A stretch of 64,000 nt of DNA from assembly GCA_938074045.1 (NCBI GenBank), contig CALJGI010000004.1:186001-250000 (forward strand), read 5' to 3'. The notes under the pieces were generated by a model. The model searched no databases. It was not told where the DNA came from and saw only the letters and a list, made by a program, of their open reading frames with translations. Below are positions 8,311 to 18,148 of the stretch, piece after piece (position 1 is the first letter of the stretch; each line of letters opens with the position of its first letter). The DNA is from an uncultured Halieaceae bacterium. GTDB taxonomy: Bacteria; Pseudomonadota; Gammaproteobacteria; Pseudomonadales; Halieaceae. The translations under genes were made by a program, and so were the position numbers.

Positions 8311-10092
8311 TTATTGACCCATGCGCGGCGCCACCCGCAGAACTTCGGCAATGGTGGTCTCACCCGCGGCAACCCGGGCAGCTCCGCTCAGACGCAATGT
8401 ACGCATACCCTCCTTGAGCGCCCGATGGCGGATGCTGTCGACCTCCGTGTGATCCTTGATCAACTCCTGCACTTCATCACTCAGCACCAGCACCTCGTAC
8501 AGACCCTGGCGACCAAAATACCCGGAGTCCCGGCAGTACTTGCAGCCCACAGGGCCATAAATCTTCTTGGGCAGCCCCACCTTGAAAGGTTGCACCATCT
8601 GGGCCCAGGCATCTGCATCGACGGTGTCCTCTACTTTGCATTCCTTACACAAAATTCGCACCAGTCGCTGCGCCATAACGCCGCGCAGGGTGGCCTTGAT
8701 CAGATAAGAGGGAACACCCAGTTCCAGCAGGCGGGTGATGGCTCGCGGACTGTCGTTGGTATGCAAGGTCGAGATCACCAGGTGCCCGGTCAATGCCGCC
8801 TGAATAGCCATCTCAGCGGTTTCCAGATCCCGAATCTCCCCGATCATGATGATATCCGGGTCTTGCCGCAGCAGGGTACGCACTCCGGCAGCAAAATCGA
8901 GGCCGAGACTGGCCTGCACCTGGGTCTGATTAAAGCTGGCCTCCACCATTTCGATAGGGTCTTCAATGGTACAGACGTTGACTTCGCTGGTAGCCAACTG
9001 GCGCAAGGTGGAATACAGCGTCGTGGTTTTACCCGACCCGGTTGGCCCGGTTACGAGTACGATGCCGTTGCCAGATTCTGTCATGGCGTGCCAGCGTTTG
9101 AGATCCTCATTAGCCAACCCCAGCTCAGCAAAGCTTTTGAGCAGTACATCCGGGTCAAAAATCCGCATGACCAGTTTTTCGCCAAACGCGGTGGGTAGTG
9201 TGGACAGGCGCAATTCAATCTCATTGCCTTCCGGGTTGCGCGTTTTCATGCGCCCGTCCTGAGGACGGCGTTTTTCCGCCACGTCCATGCGACCCAGTAT
9301 TTTGAAACGGCTGGTGACGGCGGCGCCTACGTCTCCGGGTAACTCGTATACATGATTCAGCACGCCATCAATGCGAAAACGGACATTGCCCACACCGCGC
9401 CGGGGCTCAATATGTATATCGCTGGCTCTCTGTTCGAAAGCGTATCCCAGCAGCCAGTCGACAATATTGACAATGTGCTGGTCATTGGCATCAGGTTCAC
9501 CCTTGGTGCCCACCTCCACCAATTGTTCCAGATTGCCAACATCCGTGCCCTCCACGCCACGATCCCGGGCACCCCGCACCGAACGGGCCATGCTGTAGAA
9601 CTCCTTGGTGAAGCGATCTATATCCCGGGGATCGGTCAACACCCGACGTATGGGTTTGCGTACAACGTGTTCGAGGTTGGACATCCAGCTGTCAACGAAG
9701 GGTTCTATCGACGCGATGACCACATCTTCATCGTTCACATCAACAGCGAGAATTTTGTGCCGCTGCGCAAACGCCAGTGACATGACTTCAGCAATGGAGC
9801 CCACATTTATCTTCAGGGGGTCGATTCGATACAGCGCTTGCCCGGTGGCCTCTGAAAGAACCTGCATCAGCACATCCATGGTGATGAGATCACCTTCGGT
9901 GCGCTGATCCTGCATCCCCTGTTCGCTGACGTAAACCAGCGGATGGATCTTGCCCAGCGTTCCCGGCGCTGTCATGGGCATGAGCTTGCGCGCGTCTTTG
10001 GCCGACAGGATCCCCGCCCCCATCAGCAAATCGAGGATGTACTGAAGACTGATTTTCGTCCCGGCCATAGCCGGATCGGGCGCTGCGCTCAT
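8311..10092 (-). CDS. GspE/PulE/PilB-type secretion ATPase, stand-alone
   Basis: The 593-residue protein is a type II secretion/type IV pilus assembly ATPase. It has a MshEN-like N-terminal region, then Walker A GPTGSGKTTT, the Asp box around IEDPIEMV, Walker B with IIMIGEIRD, the His box STLHTND, and the tetracysteine zinc motif (CKEC and CKYC about 40 residues apart) typical of GspE. Neither pseudopilins nor an inner-membrane GspF partner lie beside it, so its machine is encoded elsewhere or it serves another role. Its stop at 8311-8313 abuts or overlaps the apparent beginning of glnE. Family assignment is firm; the specific system is not known. Confidence 0.88.
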   Translation of the reverse strand: MSAAPDPAMAGTKISLQYILDLLMGAGILSAKDARKLMPMTAPGTLGKIHPLVYVSEQGMQDQRTEGDLITMDVLMQVLSEATGQALYRIDPLKINVGSIAEVMSLAFAQRHKILAVDVNDEDVVIASIEPFVDSWMSNLEHVVRKPIRRVLTDPRDIDRFTKEFYSMARSVRGARDRGVEGTDVGNLEQLVEVGTKGEPDANDQHIVNIVDWLLGYAFEQRASDIHIEPRRGVGNVRFRIDGVLNHVYELPGDVGAAVTSRFKILGRMDVAEKRRPQDGRMKTRNPEGNEIELRLSTLPTAFGEKLVMRIFDPDVLLKSFAELGLANEDLKRWHAMTESGNGIVLVTGPTGSGKTTTLYSTLRQLATSEVNVCTIEDPIEMVEASFNQTQVQASLGLDFAAGVRTLLRQDPDIIMIGEIRDLETAEMAIQAALTGHLVISTLHTNDSPRAITRLLELGVPSYLIKATLRGVMAQRLVRILCKECKVEDTVDADAWAQMVQPFKVGLPKKIYGPVGCKYCRDSGYFGRQGLYEVLVLSDEVQELIKDHTEVDSIRHRALKEGMRTLRLSGAARVAAGETTIAEVLRVAPRMGQ

Positions 10093-10273
10093 AGTGATGT
10101 CCAGTGACTAATGCCGGTATTTCGACCGACCTCTGCTAGAAGAGTGTATGCCAAAAACGCCCAAAATGCCCCTGTGGAAAATATGCAACAAATCTGCAGC
10201 AGATGGGTAGATTGCAGGAATGCGCCCCCCTATACTGTCGCCCCAACGGCCCTTACAGCAGGTTGTCTATTTA

Positions 10274-10951
10274 ATGCGCAATAGCCCCATCGCAAAGATG
10301 TTCGGTCAATCGCCAATCCGTCCTATACAGGATCACATGCAAACCGTGCATGGTTGCTGCGAAGAGCTGCTCGAATTCCTCGCCGCCACCGTAAAGGACG
10401 ACTGGAAAGATGCCCGGATCCACTACAAGTCCATTGCCTCCCAGGAAAACAAAGCCGACAAGCGCAAGCGCTCGGTGAGGGTGCATCTGCCCAAAAGTCT
10501 GTTCCTGCCGGTACCGCGCAGCGACCTGTTATCGCTGCTGAACAGCCAGGACCAAATCGCCAACTGCGCGCAGGATGTCGCCGGGCTGATGCTGGGACGC
10601 AAAATGGCGTTTCCCGAATCCATGAATGATGCAATCAGGGAATACGCAAAAGCCTGTGTGGATACATCCGGACAGGCACTCAAGGTGATTGAGGAGTTGG
10701 ACGAGTTGGTTGAAGTCGGTTTTCACGGTCGCGAGGTAGCGGCGGTTGAGACGATGATTGAAACTCTGGATGACATGGAGCGTGCCACCGACAAGTTGCA
10801 GGTCAAAATTCGAGCTTCACTGTACAAGCTGGAGAGCGAATTACCCCCGGTGGAAGTGATGTTTCTGTACCGGGTAATTGATGGCCTTGGCGAACTGGCG
10901 GACTACGCACAGAAAGTCGGCCATCGCGTGCTGATGCTGATGGCTCGTTAA
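10274..10951 (+). CDS. TIGR00153/DUF47 PhoU-like protein
   Basis: This 225-residue, mostly helical cytoplasmic protein belongs to the TIGR00153/DUF47 family, PhoU-like proteins usually encoded beside PiT phosphate transporters. The ATG at 10274 gives the family N-terminus (MRNSPIAKMFGQSP) and family length; an upstream in-frame ATG would add 18 residues without family character. Acidic helices such as VIEELDELVEVGF and ETMIETLDDMERATDK resemble the PhoU metal-binding repeats. It lies 45 bp upstream of the phosphate transporter gene and is probably its co-transcribed accessory or regulator, which is an inference from context. Confidence 0.9.
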   Translation: MRNSPIAKMFGQSPIRPIQDHMQTVHGCCEELLEFLAATVKDDWKDARIHYKSIASQENKADKRKRSVRVHLPKSLFLPVPRSDLLSLLNSQDQIANCAQDVAGLMLGRKMAFPESMNDAIREYAKACVDTSGQALKVIEELDELVEVGFHGREVAAVETMIETLDDMERATDKLQVKIRASLYKLESELPPVEVMFLYRVIDGLGELADYAQKVGHRVLMLMAR

Positions 10952-10996
10952 CCCCCTTTCTAATAATTATTCCAATAGCAGACACCGGGCAATCGT

Positions 10997-12280
10997 ATGA
11001 CGATAATCGCTGACTACGGGCACATCTTCCTGATCATGGCCTGCCTTTTCGGGTTCTTTATGGCCTGGGGTATCGGAGCCAACGACGTAGCCAACGCCAT
11101 GGGCACCTCAGTGGGTTCGGGGGCTCTCACCATCAAGCAGGCCATCCTGATTGCCTGCATATTTGAGTTTGCCGGGGCTTATCTGGCCGGCGGCGAGGTC
11201 ACCGGTACGATACGCAAGGGCATTATAGACCCTGCACTGCTGGCGGACGACCCACAGTTACTGGTTTACGGCATGCTCTCCGCGCTAATGGCGGCGGGCA
11301 TATGGCTGCTGATTGCCTCGCTCAAGGGCTGGCCGGTATCCACCACCCACTCTATTGTGGGCGCTATCGTCGGCTTTGCCGTGGTCGGTATTTCTGTCGA
11401 CGCGGTGAGCTGGGGCAAGGTGTCTACCATCGTGGCCAGCTGGGTAGTCTCCCCGCTGCTGGCGGGCAGCATCGCCTACGTGCTGTTCTCCAGTGTCCGC
11501 TATTTTATTCTGGACACCGCCAACCCCTTCGAGCGCGCCAAGCGCTACGTACCCATTTACATGTTTGCCGTGGGTTTCATCATTTCGATGGTGACACTGC
11601 TGAAAGGTCTGAAGCACATTGGTCTGGATCTGGACCTGGGACTGGGTAGCAGTTTTGCCAATGCCCTGCCGATATCGGCCGGCGCAGGCGTCGTGGTAGC
11701 CATTTTCGGTGCACTGCTACTGACCCGAATCAAAGAGGAGCCGGGTTATGTCACCTACAACCGGTTTGGCAATGTTGAACGCGTCTTCGCGGTGCTGATG
11801 ATTTTCACCGCCTGCGCTATGGCCTTTGCACACGGTTCCAACGACGTGGCCAATGCCGTCGGCCCGCTGGCAGCGGTAGCCAGCACGGTCCAGAGTGGTG
11901 GCGAAGTTATGGCCAAATCCTCACTGCCCTGGTGGATTCTGGTGCTGGGTGGTAGCGGTATCGTGGTGGGTCTCGCTACTTACGGGTTTCGCGTTATCGC
12001 CACGGTGGGTAAAAAGATTACCGAGCTGACACCCAGCCGTGGCTTCGCCGCTGAGCTGGCCGCTGCTACCACCGTAGTTATTGCCTCGGCTACCGGCCTT
12101 CCCATTTCAACCACCCACACATTGGTGGGCGCGATTCTGGGTGTCGGTCTGGCACGGGGTATTGCCGCACTCAACCTGGGTGTGATTGGCCAGATATTCA
12201 TGTCCTGGATTATTACCTTGCCCGCTGGTGCTATTCTCGCAATAATCTTCTTCAAGATTTTCGAATTCTCATTCGGCTAA
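10997..12280 (+). CDS. pit: PiT-family inorganic phosphate transporter
   Basis: A 427-residue inner-membrane protein with about ten to twelve hydrophobic segments. Both halves of the PiT inverted repeat carry the family signature: GANDVANAMGTSVGSGALT near residue 27 and GSNDVANAVGPLAAV near 282, each followed by an STTHS/STTHT motif. These proteins take up metal-phosphate by cation symport with low affinity. It follows the DUF47 gene and precedes argE by 16 bp, the same order as in Pseudomonas; the transporter itself has no link to arginine synthesis. Confidence 0.93.
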   Translation: MTIIADYGHIFLIMACLFGFFMAWGIGANDVANAMGTSVGSGALTIKQAILIACIFEFAGAYLAGGEVTGTIRKGIIDPALLADDPQLLVYGMLSALMAAGIWLLIASLKGWPVSTTHSIVGAIVGFAVVGISVDAVSWGKVSTIVASWVVSPLLAGSIAYVLFSSVRYFILDTANPFERAKRYVPIYMFAVGFIISMVTLLKGLKHIGLDLDLGLGSSFANALPISAGAGVVVAIFGALLLTRIKEEPGYVTYNRFGNVERVFAVLMIFTACAMAFAHGSNDVANAVGPLAAVASTVQSGGEVMAKSSLPWWILVLGGSGIVVGLATYGFRVIATVGKKITELTPSRGFAAELAAATTVVIASATGLPISTTHTLVGAILGVGLARGIAALNLGVIGQIFMSWIITLPAGAILAIIFFKIFEFSFG

Positions 12281-12296
12281 ACGCGCCAGGGAGCTC

Positions 12297-13442
12297 ATGA
12301 GCCCCATACCCAGTCTTGCAACTATGCTCGGCGAGTTGATCGCCGAGCCCTCGGTCAGCTCTACCTCAGAAAGCTGGGATATGAGTAATCGCGGTGTCGT
12401 TGACAAGCTGGCTTCCTGGCTGTCCGATCTCGGCTTTACTATCGATATCCAGGAGCTAGATCAACCCGGCAAGTGTAATTTGATTGCCACGCTTGGCACC
12501 GGCCCCGGCGGACTGGTGTTAGCGGGCCACACCGATACGGTGCCGTTTAACGAGGAGCGCTGGTCCAGCGACCCGCTGCGCATTGATGAACGGGAGGACC
12601 GCTGGTACGGCCTGGGCAGCACCGACATGAAGGGGTTTTTCCCGGTAGCCATCGAGGCTGCCCGCGCATTCGCAGCCAGCGACCTGCAACAACCTCTGAT
12701 CATTCTCGCCACGGCCGACGAAGAGAGCTCTATGAACGGCGCCCGGGCGCTAGCCGCCGCCGGCAAACCCAAAGCGCGGCAGGCCATCATCGGGGAACCC
12801 ACCGGACTCAGACCGGTGCGTATGCACAAGGGTGTGATGATGGAAGCCATCACCGTCACCGGTCAGTCCGGCCATTCCTCCGACCCCCGGCTGGGTAACA
12901 ACGCGTTGGAGGGCATGCATGCTGTTATCGCGCAGCTGCTGAGCTACCGCTCTGAACTGCAGGCGCGCTGGCAAAACCCCTTGTTTGCGGTTGAAGTCCC
13001 CACCATGAATCTGGGCTGCATACACGGTGGCGACAACCCCAACCGCATCTGCTCCCAAACAGAATTGCATTTTGACCTGCGTATGGTGCCGGGCAGCAAT
13101 AACGATGACTTGCGCGCCGACATCAGCCGTCAGTTGGTACCCATCGCCAAGCAAACCGGTCTCGACATCCAGATGCGGTCTCTGATCAAGGGTGCCGAAC
13201 CCTGGGAGCAGGCAGCGGACAGCGAGCTGGTGCAAATAGCCGAGAAGCTGACTGGACACAGCGCCGAGGCCGTGGCCTTTGCCACGGAAGCACCTTATAT
13301 GCAGCAGCTGGGTATGGATGCCATCGTCTGTGGTCCGGGCAGCATAGATCGCGCGCACCAGCCGGATGAATACATCGAACTGGACCAGATCAACCCTGCG
13401 GTCAATCTGTTGCGAGAGTTTATCCGCCACTTTTGCCTGTAA
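12297..13442 (+). CDS. argE: Acetylornithine deacetylase (M20 family)
   Basis: ArgE hydrolyses N-acetylornithine to ornithine and acetate in arginine synthesis. The 381-residue protein has the M20 dinuclear zinc set: AGHTDTVPF (His ligand and catalytic Asp), GLGSTDMKG (bridging Asp), ADEESSMNG (catalytic Glu and Glu ligand) and DRAHQPDEY near the C-terminus (His ligand). A dimerisation domain lies between about residues 175 and 290. The ATG at 12297 has GGGAG upstream. argA follows 139 bp later on the same strand, which supports ArgE over the related DapE or carboxypeptidase G2. Confidence 0.92.
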   Translation: MSPIPSLATMLGELIAEPSVSSTSESWDMSNRGVVDKLASWLSDLGFTIDIQELDQPGKCNLIATLGTGPGGLVLAGHTDTVPFNEERWSSDPLRIDEREDRWYGLGSTDMKGFFPVAIEAARAFAASDLQQPLIILATADEESSMNGARALAAAGKPKARQAIIGEPTGLRPVRMHKGVMMEAITVTGQSGHSSDPRLGNNALEGMHAVIAQLLSYRSELQARWQNPLFAVEVPTMNLGCIHGGDNPNRICSQTELHFDLRMVPGSNNDDLRADISRQLVPIAKQTGLDIQMRSLIKGAEPWEQAADSELVQIAEKLTGHSAEAVAFATEAPYMQQLGMDAIVCGPGSIDRAHQPDEYIELDQINPAVNLLREFIRHFCL

Positions 13443-13581
13443 ATGGCAGCGGGGCCCCCGCCCGCAAATGGTAATACTCCCCTTGCCAAATTAGCGTGTG
13501 AATGCGAAATTGGCCAACCATGAAAAAATAATACTGTAAAACAACAGTAATTCAACGAGTTAGCACAACCTAGACGTCATC

Positions 13582-14892
13582 ATGAGCACCGAATCCCGCC
13601 AACATATACGCTGGTTCCGCAACAGCGCGCCCTACATCAACGCGCATCGCGGGCGTACCTTTGTGCTGATGATCGGCGGTGATGGTGCCGAGGACCCCAA
13701 CTTCTCCAACGTTATACATGACCTCGCCCTGCTCAATAGCCTTGGGGTCAGGTTGGTTGTGGTGTACGGCACACGCCCAAAAATAGCTGCCCGACTGATT
13801 GCCCAGGGGGTGAAAACCAGCTTTCACAACAATCTACGCATAACCGACGCCGAGGCATTGACCTGCGCCAAGGAAGCAGCGGGATCTCTGCGCACCGACA
13901 TTGAAGCGCTGTTCTCGATGGGGCTACCCAACTCACCCATGCACGGCTCCAGCATCCGAGTCTGCAGCGGTAACTTCGTGACCGCCCGACCGCTGGGCAT
14001 TATCGACGGCGTGGACTATCTCAACACCGGCGCTGTACGACGAGTAGATGTGGCAGGCATAAACAGACAATTGGAAGACGGCGCTCTGGTACTGCTTTCC
14101 CCGCTAGGGTATTCACCAACTGGTGAGGTGTTCAACCTATCGGTCGAAGATGTAGCCACCAAAACTGCCACGGCGTTGCAGGCGGACAAGTTGATTATTT
14201 TGGGCTCCGAGGCTGGTATAACGGATAGCGAAGGCCAGTTGATTCGACAGGCACCGCTGTCAGCGGTTGCTGATCTGATAGAAAATGCCAGTAGCCAGGA
14301 ACAATTCAATCAGTTGCGCGCTGCCAGCGACGCCTGTGCCAACGGCGTGGCCCGCTGCCAGGTACTGAGCTATCGCGACGATTGCGCACTGCTGGAAGAA
14401 CTGTTCACCCACACGGGCAGCGGCACACTGATCAGCCACGACGGTTTCGAAGTCATGCGCATAGCCGATATCGAAGACGTGGGCGGCATCATAGAACTAA
14501 TTTCCCCGCTCGAGGAACAAGGCGTACTGGTCAGGCGTTCCAGGGAATTGCTGGAAATGGAAATACACCACTTCACGGTGATGGAACGTGACGGACGCAT
14601 TATCGGCTGTGCCGCGCTGTATCCCTACGCCGAGTATGGCAATGCCGAGCTTGCCTGCATCGTCACTGATCAGGAGTATCGCGGTCGCCGTCAGGGCGAG
14701 CGACTACTGCGCGAGGTGGAGCGCAACGCCGCCGGCATGGGACTGAAAGAGCTCTTCGTGCTGACCACACAAACCGCGCACTGGTTTCTGGAACAGGGTT
14801 TTGAGGAGACGGCCGTGGAAGAGCTGCCGGAAGAGAAGCAGGAGCTCTACAACTACCAGCGCAATTCCAAGGTTTTTCGAAAGCCCCTCTAA
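13582..14892 (+). CDS. argA: N-acetylglutamate synthase ArgA
   Basis: ArgA makes N-acetylglutamate from glutamate and acetyl-CoA, the committed step of arginine synthesis, and is normally inhibited by arginine. The 436-residue product has the classical two-part build: an N-terminal amino-acid-kinase-fold domain (about 1-285, with the LVVVYGTRPKIAARL segment) that binds arginine, and a C-terminal GNAT acetyltransferase domain (about 290-436) with the acetyl-CoA loop QEYRGRRQGERLL. The short AT-rich gap of about 140 bp after argE may contain its own promoter, but I see no convincing ARG box. Confidence 0.93.
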   Translation: MSTESRQHIRWFRNSAPYINAHRGRTFVLMIGGDGAEDPNFSNVIHDLALLNSLGVRLVVVYGTRPKIAARLIAQGVKTSFHNNLRITDAEALTCAKEAAGSLRTDIEALFSMGLPNSPMHGSSIRVCSGNFVTARPLGIIDGVDYLNTGAVRRVDVAGINRQLEDGALVLLSPLGYSPTGEVFNLSVEDVATKTATALQADKLIILGSEAGITDSEGQLIRQAPLSAVADLIENASSQEQFNQLRAASDACANGVARCQVLSYRDDCALLEELFTHTGSGTLISHDGFEVMRIADIEDVGGIIELISPLEEQGVLVRRSRELLEMEIHHFTVMERDGRIIGCAALYPYAEYGNAELACIVTDQEYRGRRQGERLLREVERNAAGMGLKELFVLTTQTAHWFLEQGFEETAVEELPEEKQELYNYQRNSKVFRKPL

Positions 14893-14920
14893 ATCTATGA
14901 AAGTTCGCTTGGGATCGGGA

Positions 14921-15123
14921 TGGGGATGAGCAGTTAGCCCGCTGCCCGACCCTGTCGCCCGGCCTGCGGCTGCCCTCACGTTATGCGCATTTGTGGGGGT
15001 CGCGTCTACGCGCATCCCTGCGCGAAGACGCTCTTCGGCACGTCCATGTGCCTACGACCCCCAAAATACGCAAAACGCTCGGCGGGCTCTAAGGGTCAGG
15101 CAGCGGGCTAACTGCTCATCCCC
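14921..15123. repeat. Long imperfect palindrome (about 200 bp) between argA and ilvD
   Basis: The outer arms 14921-14953 and 15092-15123 are reverse complements over about 32 bases with one mismatch. The match resumes further in (around 14978-15002 against 15052-15076, both holding GGGGGTCG or its complement) with gaps. The centre holds two small hairpins, GTCTACGCGC/GCGCGAAGAC and GGCAC/GTGCC. The whole element can fold as one long branched hairpin. It has no plausible coding frame, and its two ends carry GTTAGCCC and GGGCTAAC. It could be a MITE-like or REP-like intergenic element, or a structured RNA downstream of argA. The arms are seen directly; the function is unknown. Confidence 0.8.
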
Positions 15124-15228
15124 CAATTCACTCAGATTCGGCCACTCGACTACAGGCACTTCAAGCTGACGCCTCCGGGCCAGTTTTGCTATGCTGTGCG
15201 ACCTTCTATGTTGCACAGGTTGACGGCT

Positions 15229-17073
15229 ATGCCCGCCTATCGCTCAAAAACATCGACCGCCGGTCGTAATATGTCCGGAGCCCGCGCGCTGTGGCGCGCA
15301 ACCGGCATGAAAGATGATGACTTTCATAAGCCGATAATCGCCATCTCTAATTCCTTTACCCAGTTCGTGCCCGGCCATGTGCACCTGAAGGATCTGGGAC
15401 AACTGGTCGCCCGGGAAATTGAAAGAGCTGGCGGTGTCGCCAAGGAATTCAATACCATCGCCGTGGATGACGGTATCGCCATGGGCCACGACGGCATGCT
15501 CTACTCCCTGCCCTCCCGGGACATCATCTCCGACTCAGTCGAATACATGGTGAACGCTCACTGCGCCGACGCGCTGGTGTGTATCTCTAACTGCGACAAG
15601 ATCACCCCGGGAATGCTGAATGCCGCCCTGCGTCTGAATATTCCCGTGGTGTTTGTATCCGGCGGACCAATGGAAGCCGGCAAAACCAAACTGAGCGAGC
15701 ACAAGCTGGACCTGGTCGATGCCATGGTCATAGCTGTAGATGACAGTGTTAGCGACGAGCACGTCGCCGAGATTGAGCGTTCAGCCTGTCCCACCTGCGG
15801 ATCATGCTCAGGTATGTTTACCGCCAATTCCATGAACTGTCTTACCGAAGCCCTTGGGCTTTCACTGCCGGGCAACGGTTCAACGCTGGCCACCCACGCC
15901 GACCGCGAGCAACTGTTTCTGAAAGCCGGCCGCGTTATCGTCGAGCTGTGCCGACGGTATTACGACGAAGACGACGACTCTGTACTGCCGCGCAACATCG
16001 CCAATTTTGAAGCGTTTGAGAATGCCATGAGCCTGGATATCGCCATGGGTGGTTCCACCAACACCATTTTGCATTTGCTGGCCGCAGCGCAGGAAGCAGA
16101 GCTGGATTTCACCATGAAAGACATCGACCGTCTTTCCAGACAAGTGCCGCAGTTGTGCAAAGTAGCGCCCAGCACGCCGCTATACCACATGGAGGACGTA
16201 CACCGCGCCGGCGGCATTATGTCTATTTTGGGAGAGCTCGATCGGGCCGGCAAACTTCACCGTGATACCACAACCATTCATAGCCCCACCATGGCTGATG
16301 CCATAAACCAGTGGGACATCACCCTGACTAAAGACGAAGCGGTGCATAAATTCTACAGCGCCGGGCCTGCAGGCATTCCCACCCAGGTGGCCTTCAGTCA
16401 GGAGACACGCTGGCCCAGTCTGGATACGGACCGCGAAGGCGGATGCATTCGCTCATTGGAAAACGCGTTCTCACTGGAGGGTGGCTTGGCCGTGTTGTAC
16501 GGCAATATTGCCGAAGATGGCTGCGTGGTAAAAACCGCAGGTGTGGATGACAGTATTTTGGTATTCAAAGGCCCCGCCTATGTATGTGAAAGCCAGGACT
16601 CTGCCGTTAAAGCCATCCTGGAGGACAAAGTTAAGGCCGGTGATGTTGTTATCGTTCGTTACGAAGGCCCCAAAGGTGGCCCCGGCATGCAGGAAATGCT
16701 GTACCCCACCAGCTACATCAAATCGAAGGGGCTGGGCAAAGCCTGTGCACTGCTGACGGACGGACGTTTTTCAGGTGGCACCTCCGGTCTTTCCATCGGA
16801 CATGCATCTCCGGAAGCAGCGGCTGGCGGCGCTATAGCTCTGGTGGAAACCGGCGATATCATCAAGATTAATATTCCAGAGCGCAGCGTTAATGTCGACT
16901 TGTCGGACAAAGAACTGGCAGCAAGACGCGCAGCCATGGAGGCCCGCGGTGCAGATGCGTGGCAACCCACAGAGGTACGACCCCGCAAGGTAACGGCTGC
17001 GCTTAAGGCCTACGCTAAAATGGTTACCAGCGCTGATAAGGGCGCGGTAAGAGACTTGAGTCTGTTAGACTAA
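15229..17073 (+). CDS. ilvD: Dihydroxy-acid dehydratase
   Basis: IlvD dehydrates dihydroxy-isovalerate and dihydroxy-methylvalerate in valine and isoleucine synthesis. The start is the ATG at 15229, giving [20 protein letters not shown] at the N-terminus as in E. coli IlvD (614 residues here). The three iron-sulfur cysteines can be seen in [11 protein letters not shown], in the [11 protein letters not shown] block and its extension, and the catalytic C-terminal segment [14 protein letters not shown] is intact. An HD-domain gene follows 25 bp downstream. The enzyme is cytoplasmic and oxygen-sensitive in many bacteria. Confidence 0.95.
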   Translation: MPAYRSKTSTAGRNMSGARALWRATGMKDDDFHKPIIAISNSFTQFVPGHVHLKDLGQLVAREIERAGGVAKEFNTIAVDDGIAMGHDGMLYSLPSRDIISDSVEYMVNAHCADALVCISNCDKITPGMLNAALRLNIPVVFVSGGPMEAGKTKLSEHKLDLVDAMVIAVDDSVSDEHVAEIERSACPTCGSCSGMFTANSMNCLTEALGLSLPGNGSTLATHADREQLFLKAGRVIVELCRRYYDEDDDSVLPRNIANFEAFENAMSLDIAMGGSTNTILHLLAAAQEAELDFTMKDIDRLSRQVPQLCKVAPSTPLYHMEDVHRAGGIMSILGELDRAGKLHRDTTTIHSPTMADAINQWDITLTKDEAVHKFYSAGPAGIPTQVAFSQETRWPSLDTDREGGCIRSLENAFSLEGGLAVLYGNIAEDGCVVKTAGVDDSILVFKGPAYVCESQDSAVKAILEDKVKAGDVVIVRYEGPKGGPGMQEMLYPTSYIKSKGLGKACALLTDGRFSGGTSGLSIGHASPEAAAGGAIALVETGDIIKINIPERSVNVDLSDKELAARRAAMEARGADAWQPTEVRPRKVTAALKAYAKMVTSADKGAVRDLSLLD

Positions 17074-17098
17074 ACAGCGAATTTTTGGAGACGCATCC

Positions 17099-17677
17099 AT
17101 GAACCAGAGAGCAACCTTCAACAGCATGACCGAAAGCACCCAGGAAGACTGGAACCTGATAATGGGACAGCAACTGGACTTTATGGCGGGCTTGCCAGAT
17201 CGTATTCTGACCCACCTTGAAATTCTAAGGGGTGACTACGGCGGCTTTCCTATTGACCGCATGGAGCACTGCCTGCAAACAGCGCATCTGGCTGCGGAAG
17301 CCGGAGAAGACGAAGAGTACGTTGTATGCGCGCTGCTACATGACATCGGCGATACGCTGGGCAGTTTCAATCACGCCGACGTCGCTGCAACCATTCTGGA
17401 ACCTTTCGTGTCTGAAGCCAACCACTGGATGATAAAACACCATGCCATTTTTCAGGGATACAACTTCTTTCATTACATCGGCCTGGACAGAGATTTGCGC
17501 GATCAGTTCGCCGAGCATGAACACTACAACCGGACACTAAAATTCATCGCGGAATACGACGATCCCGCCTTCGATGCCAGCGCACCCAAGCTGGAACTGA
17601 AACTATTTGAGCCCATGGTGCGCAACGTGTTCGCTGCGCCCAAAAGAAGCCTGTACATGAAGGCACTGGAAAATTAG
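17099..17677 (+). CDS. HD-domain metalloprotein of unknown substrate
   Basis: The 192-residue protein carries an HD-fold metal site: H257-type positions are represented by MEHCLQTAHLA, CALLHDIGD (the HD pair) and a later KHHAIFQ with a distal Asp in EYDDPAFD. The pattern with a conserved Glu/Tyr-rich N-terminal helix and HCLQTA resembles PhnZ-like and related HD oxygenase/phosphohydrolase proteins, but I cannot place it in a characterised group. It has an ATG at 17099 with GGAG 7 bases upstream and is probably co-transcribed with ilvD. Substrate and reaction are unknown; a role in amino acid synthesis is not implied. Confidence 0.75.
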   Translation: MNQRATFNSMTESTQEDWNLIMGQQLDFMAGLPDRILTHLEILRGDYGGFPIDRMEHCLQTAHLAAEAGEDEEYVVCALLHDIGDTLGSFNHADVAATILEPFVSEANHWMIKHHAIFQGYNFFHYIGLDRDLRDQFAEHEHYNRTLKFIAEYDDPAFDASAPKLELKLFEPMVRNVFAAPKRSLYMKALEN

Positions 17678-17799
17678 GAAACAACGCTGCTGCTAATACT
17701 ACAATGACGCGGCGGCCTACCCAGAGTTCCCTTCTCCCTGAACGGGCAGACGCGGGCGGTAGCGCGACTCTTATCGAACGTTAATCCAGCGGACTTACG

Positions 17800-17947
17800 A
17801 CTCCATCCTCACCGCGTTAAAGGCGCTTTTCGTCATGATCGAGTAATAGCGGATTACATTCAGGCGTTCTACAATCAAAAACGCGGGCATCAGCACATTG
17901 GGGGTGTCAGTCCTGATGAGTTGAAAGTTGCCGTGCGAAAGTGTTGA
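17800..17947 (+). mobile_element. Remnant of an IS3-family transposase (OrfB C-terminus)
   Basis: In the 471-bp gap before the next gene, one frame ending at the TGA at 17945-17947 reads DYIQAFYNQKRGHQHIGGVS followed by PDELKVA. This matches the end of IS3-type DDE transposases (a YI-FYN-KRxH-GxxSP pattern). No inverted repeat, no DDE residues and no upstream orfA remain. It is a fossil fragment that marks the left border of the accessory stretch. The rest of the gap (17678-17800 and 17948-18148) shows nothing I can support. Confidence 0.6.
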
Positions 17948-18148
17948 AATCAGCGGCCACGAAACTCTTGCAACTCCAACAAAACAACTGAAATGCCCCA
18001 TGAGACGTAACACGATGATTAATTACGATCCAACGACGCTGGCTTCCACCGGCCGGGCAAAGCTATACTTAATCCGCCGACTCCCACCGAAATTTGGTCA
18101 CACACTCAACCCCACTAAATTATTACCAGCGATATATCATTAAAGACA

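Noticed and set aside
14921-15123. The palindrome as an integron attC site
   Set aside because: attC sites need RYYYAAC on the left and GTTRRRY on the right. Here the ends are GTTAGCCC and GGGCTAAC in the reverse order, and no integrase gene is present.
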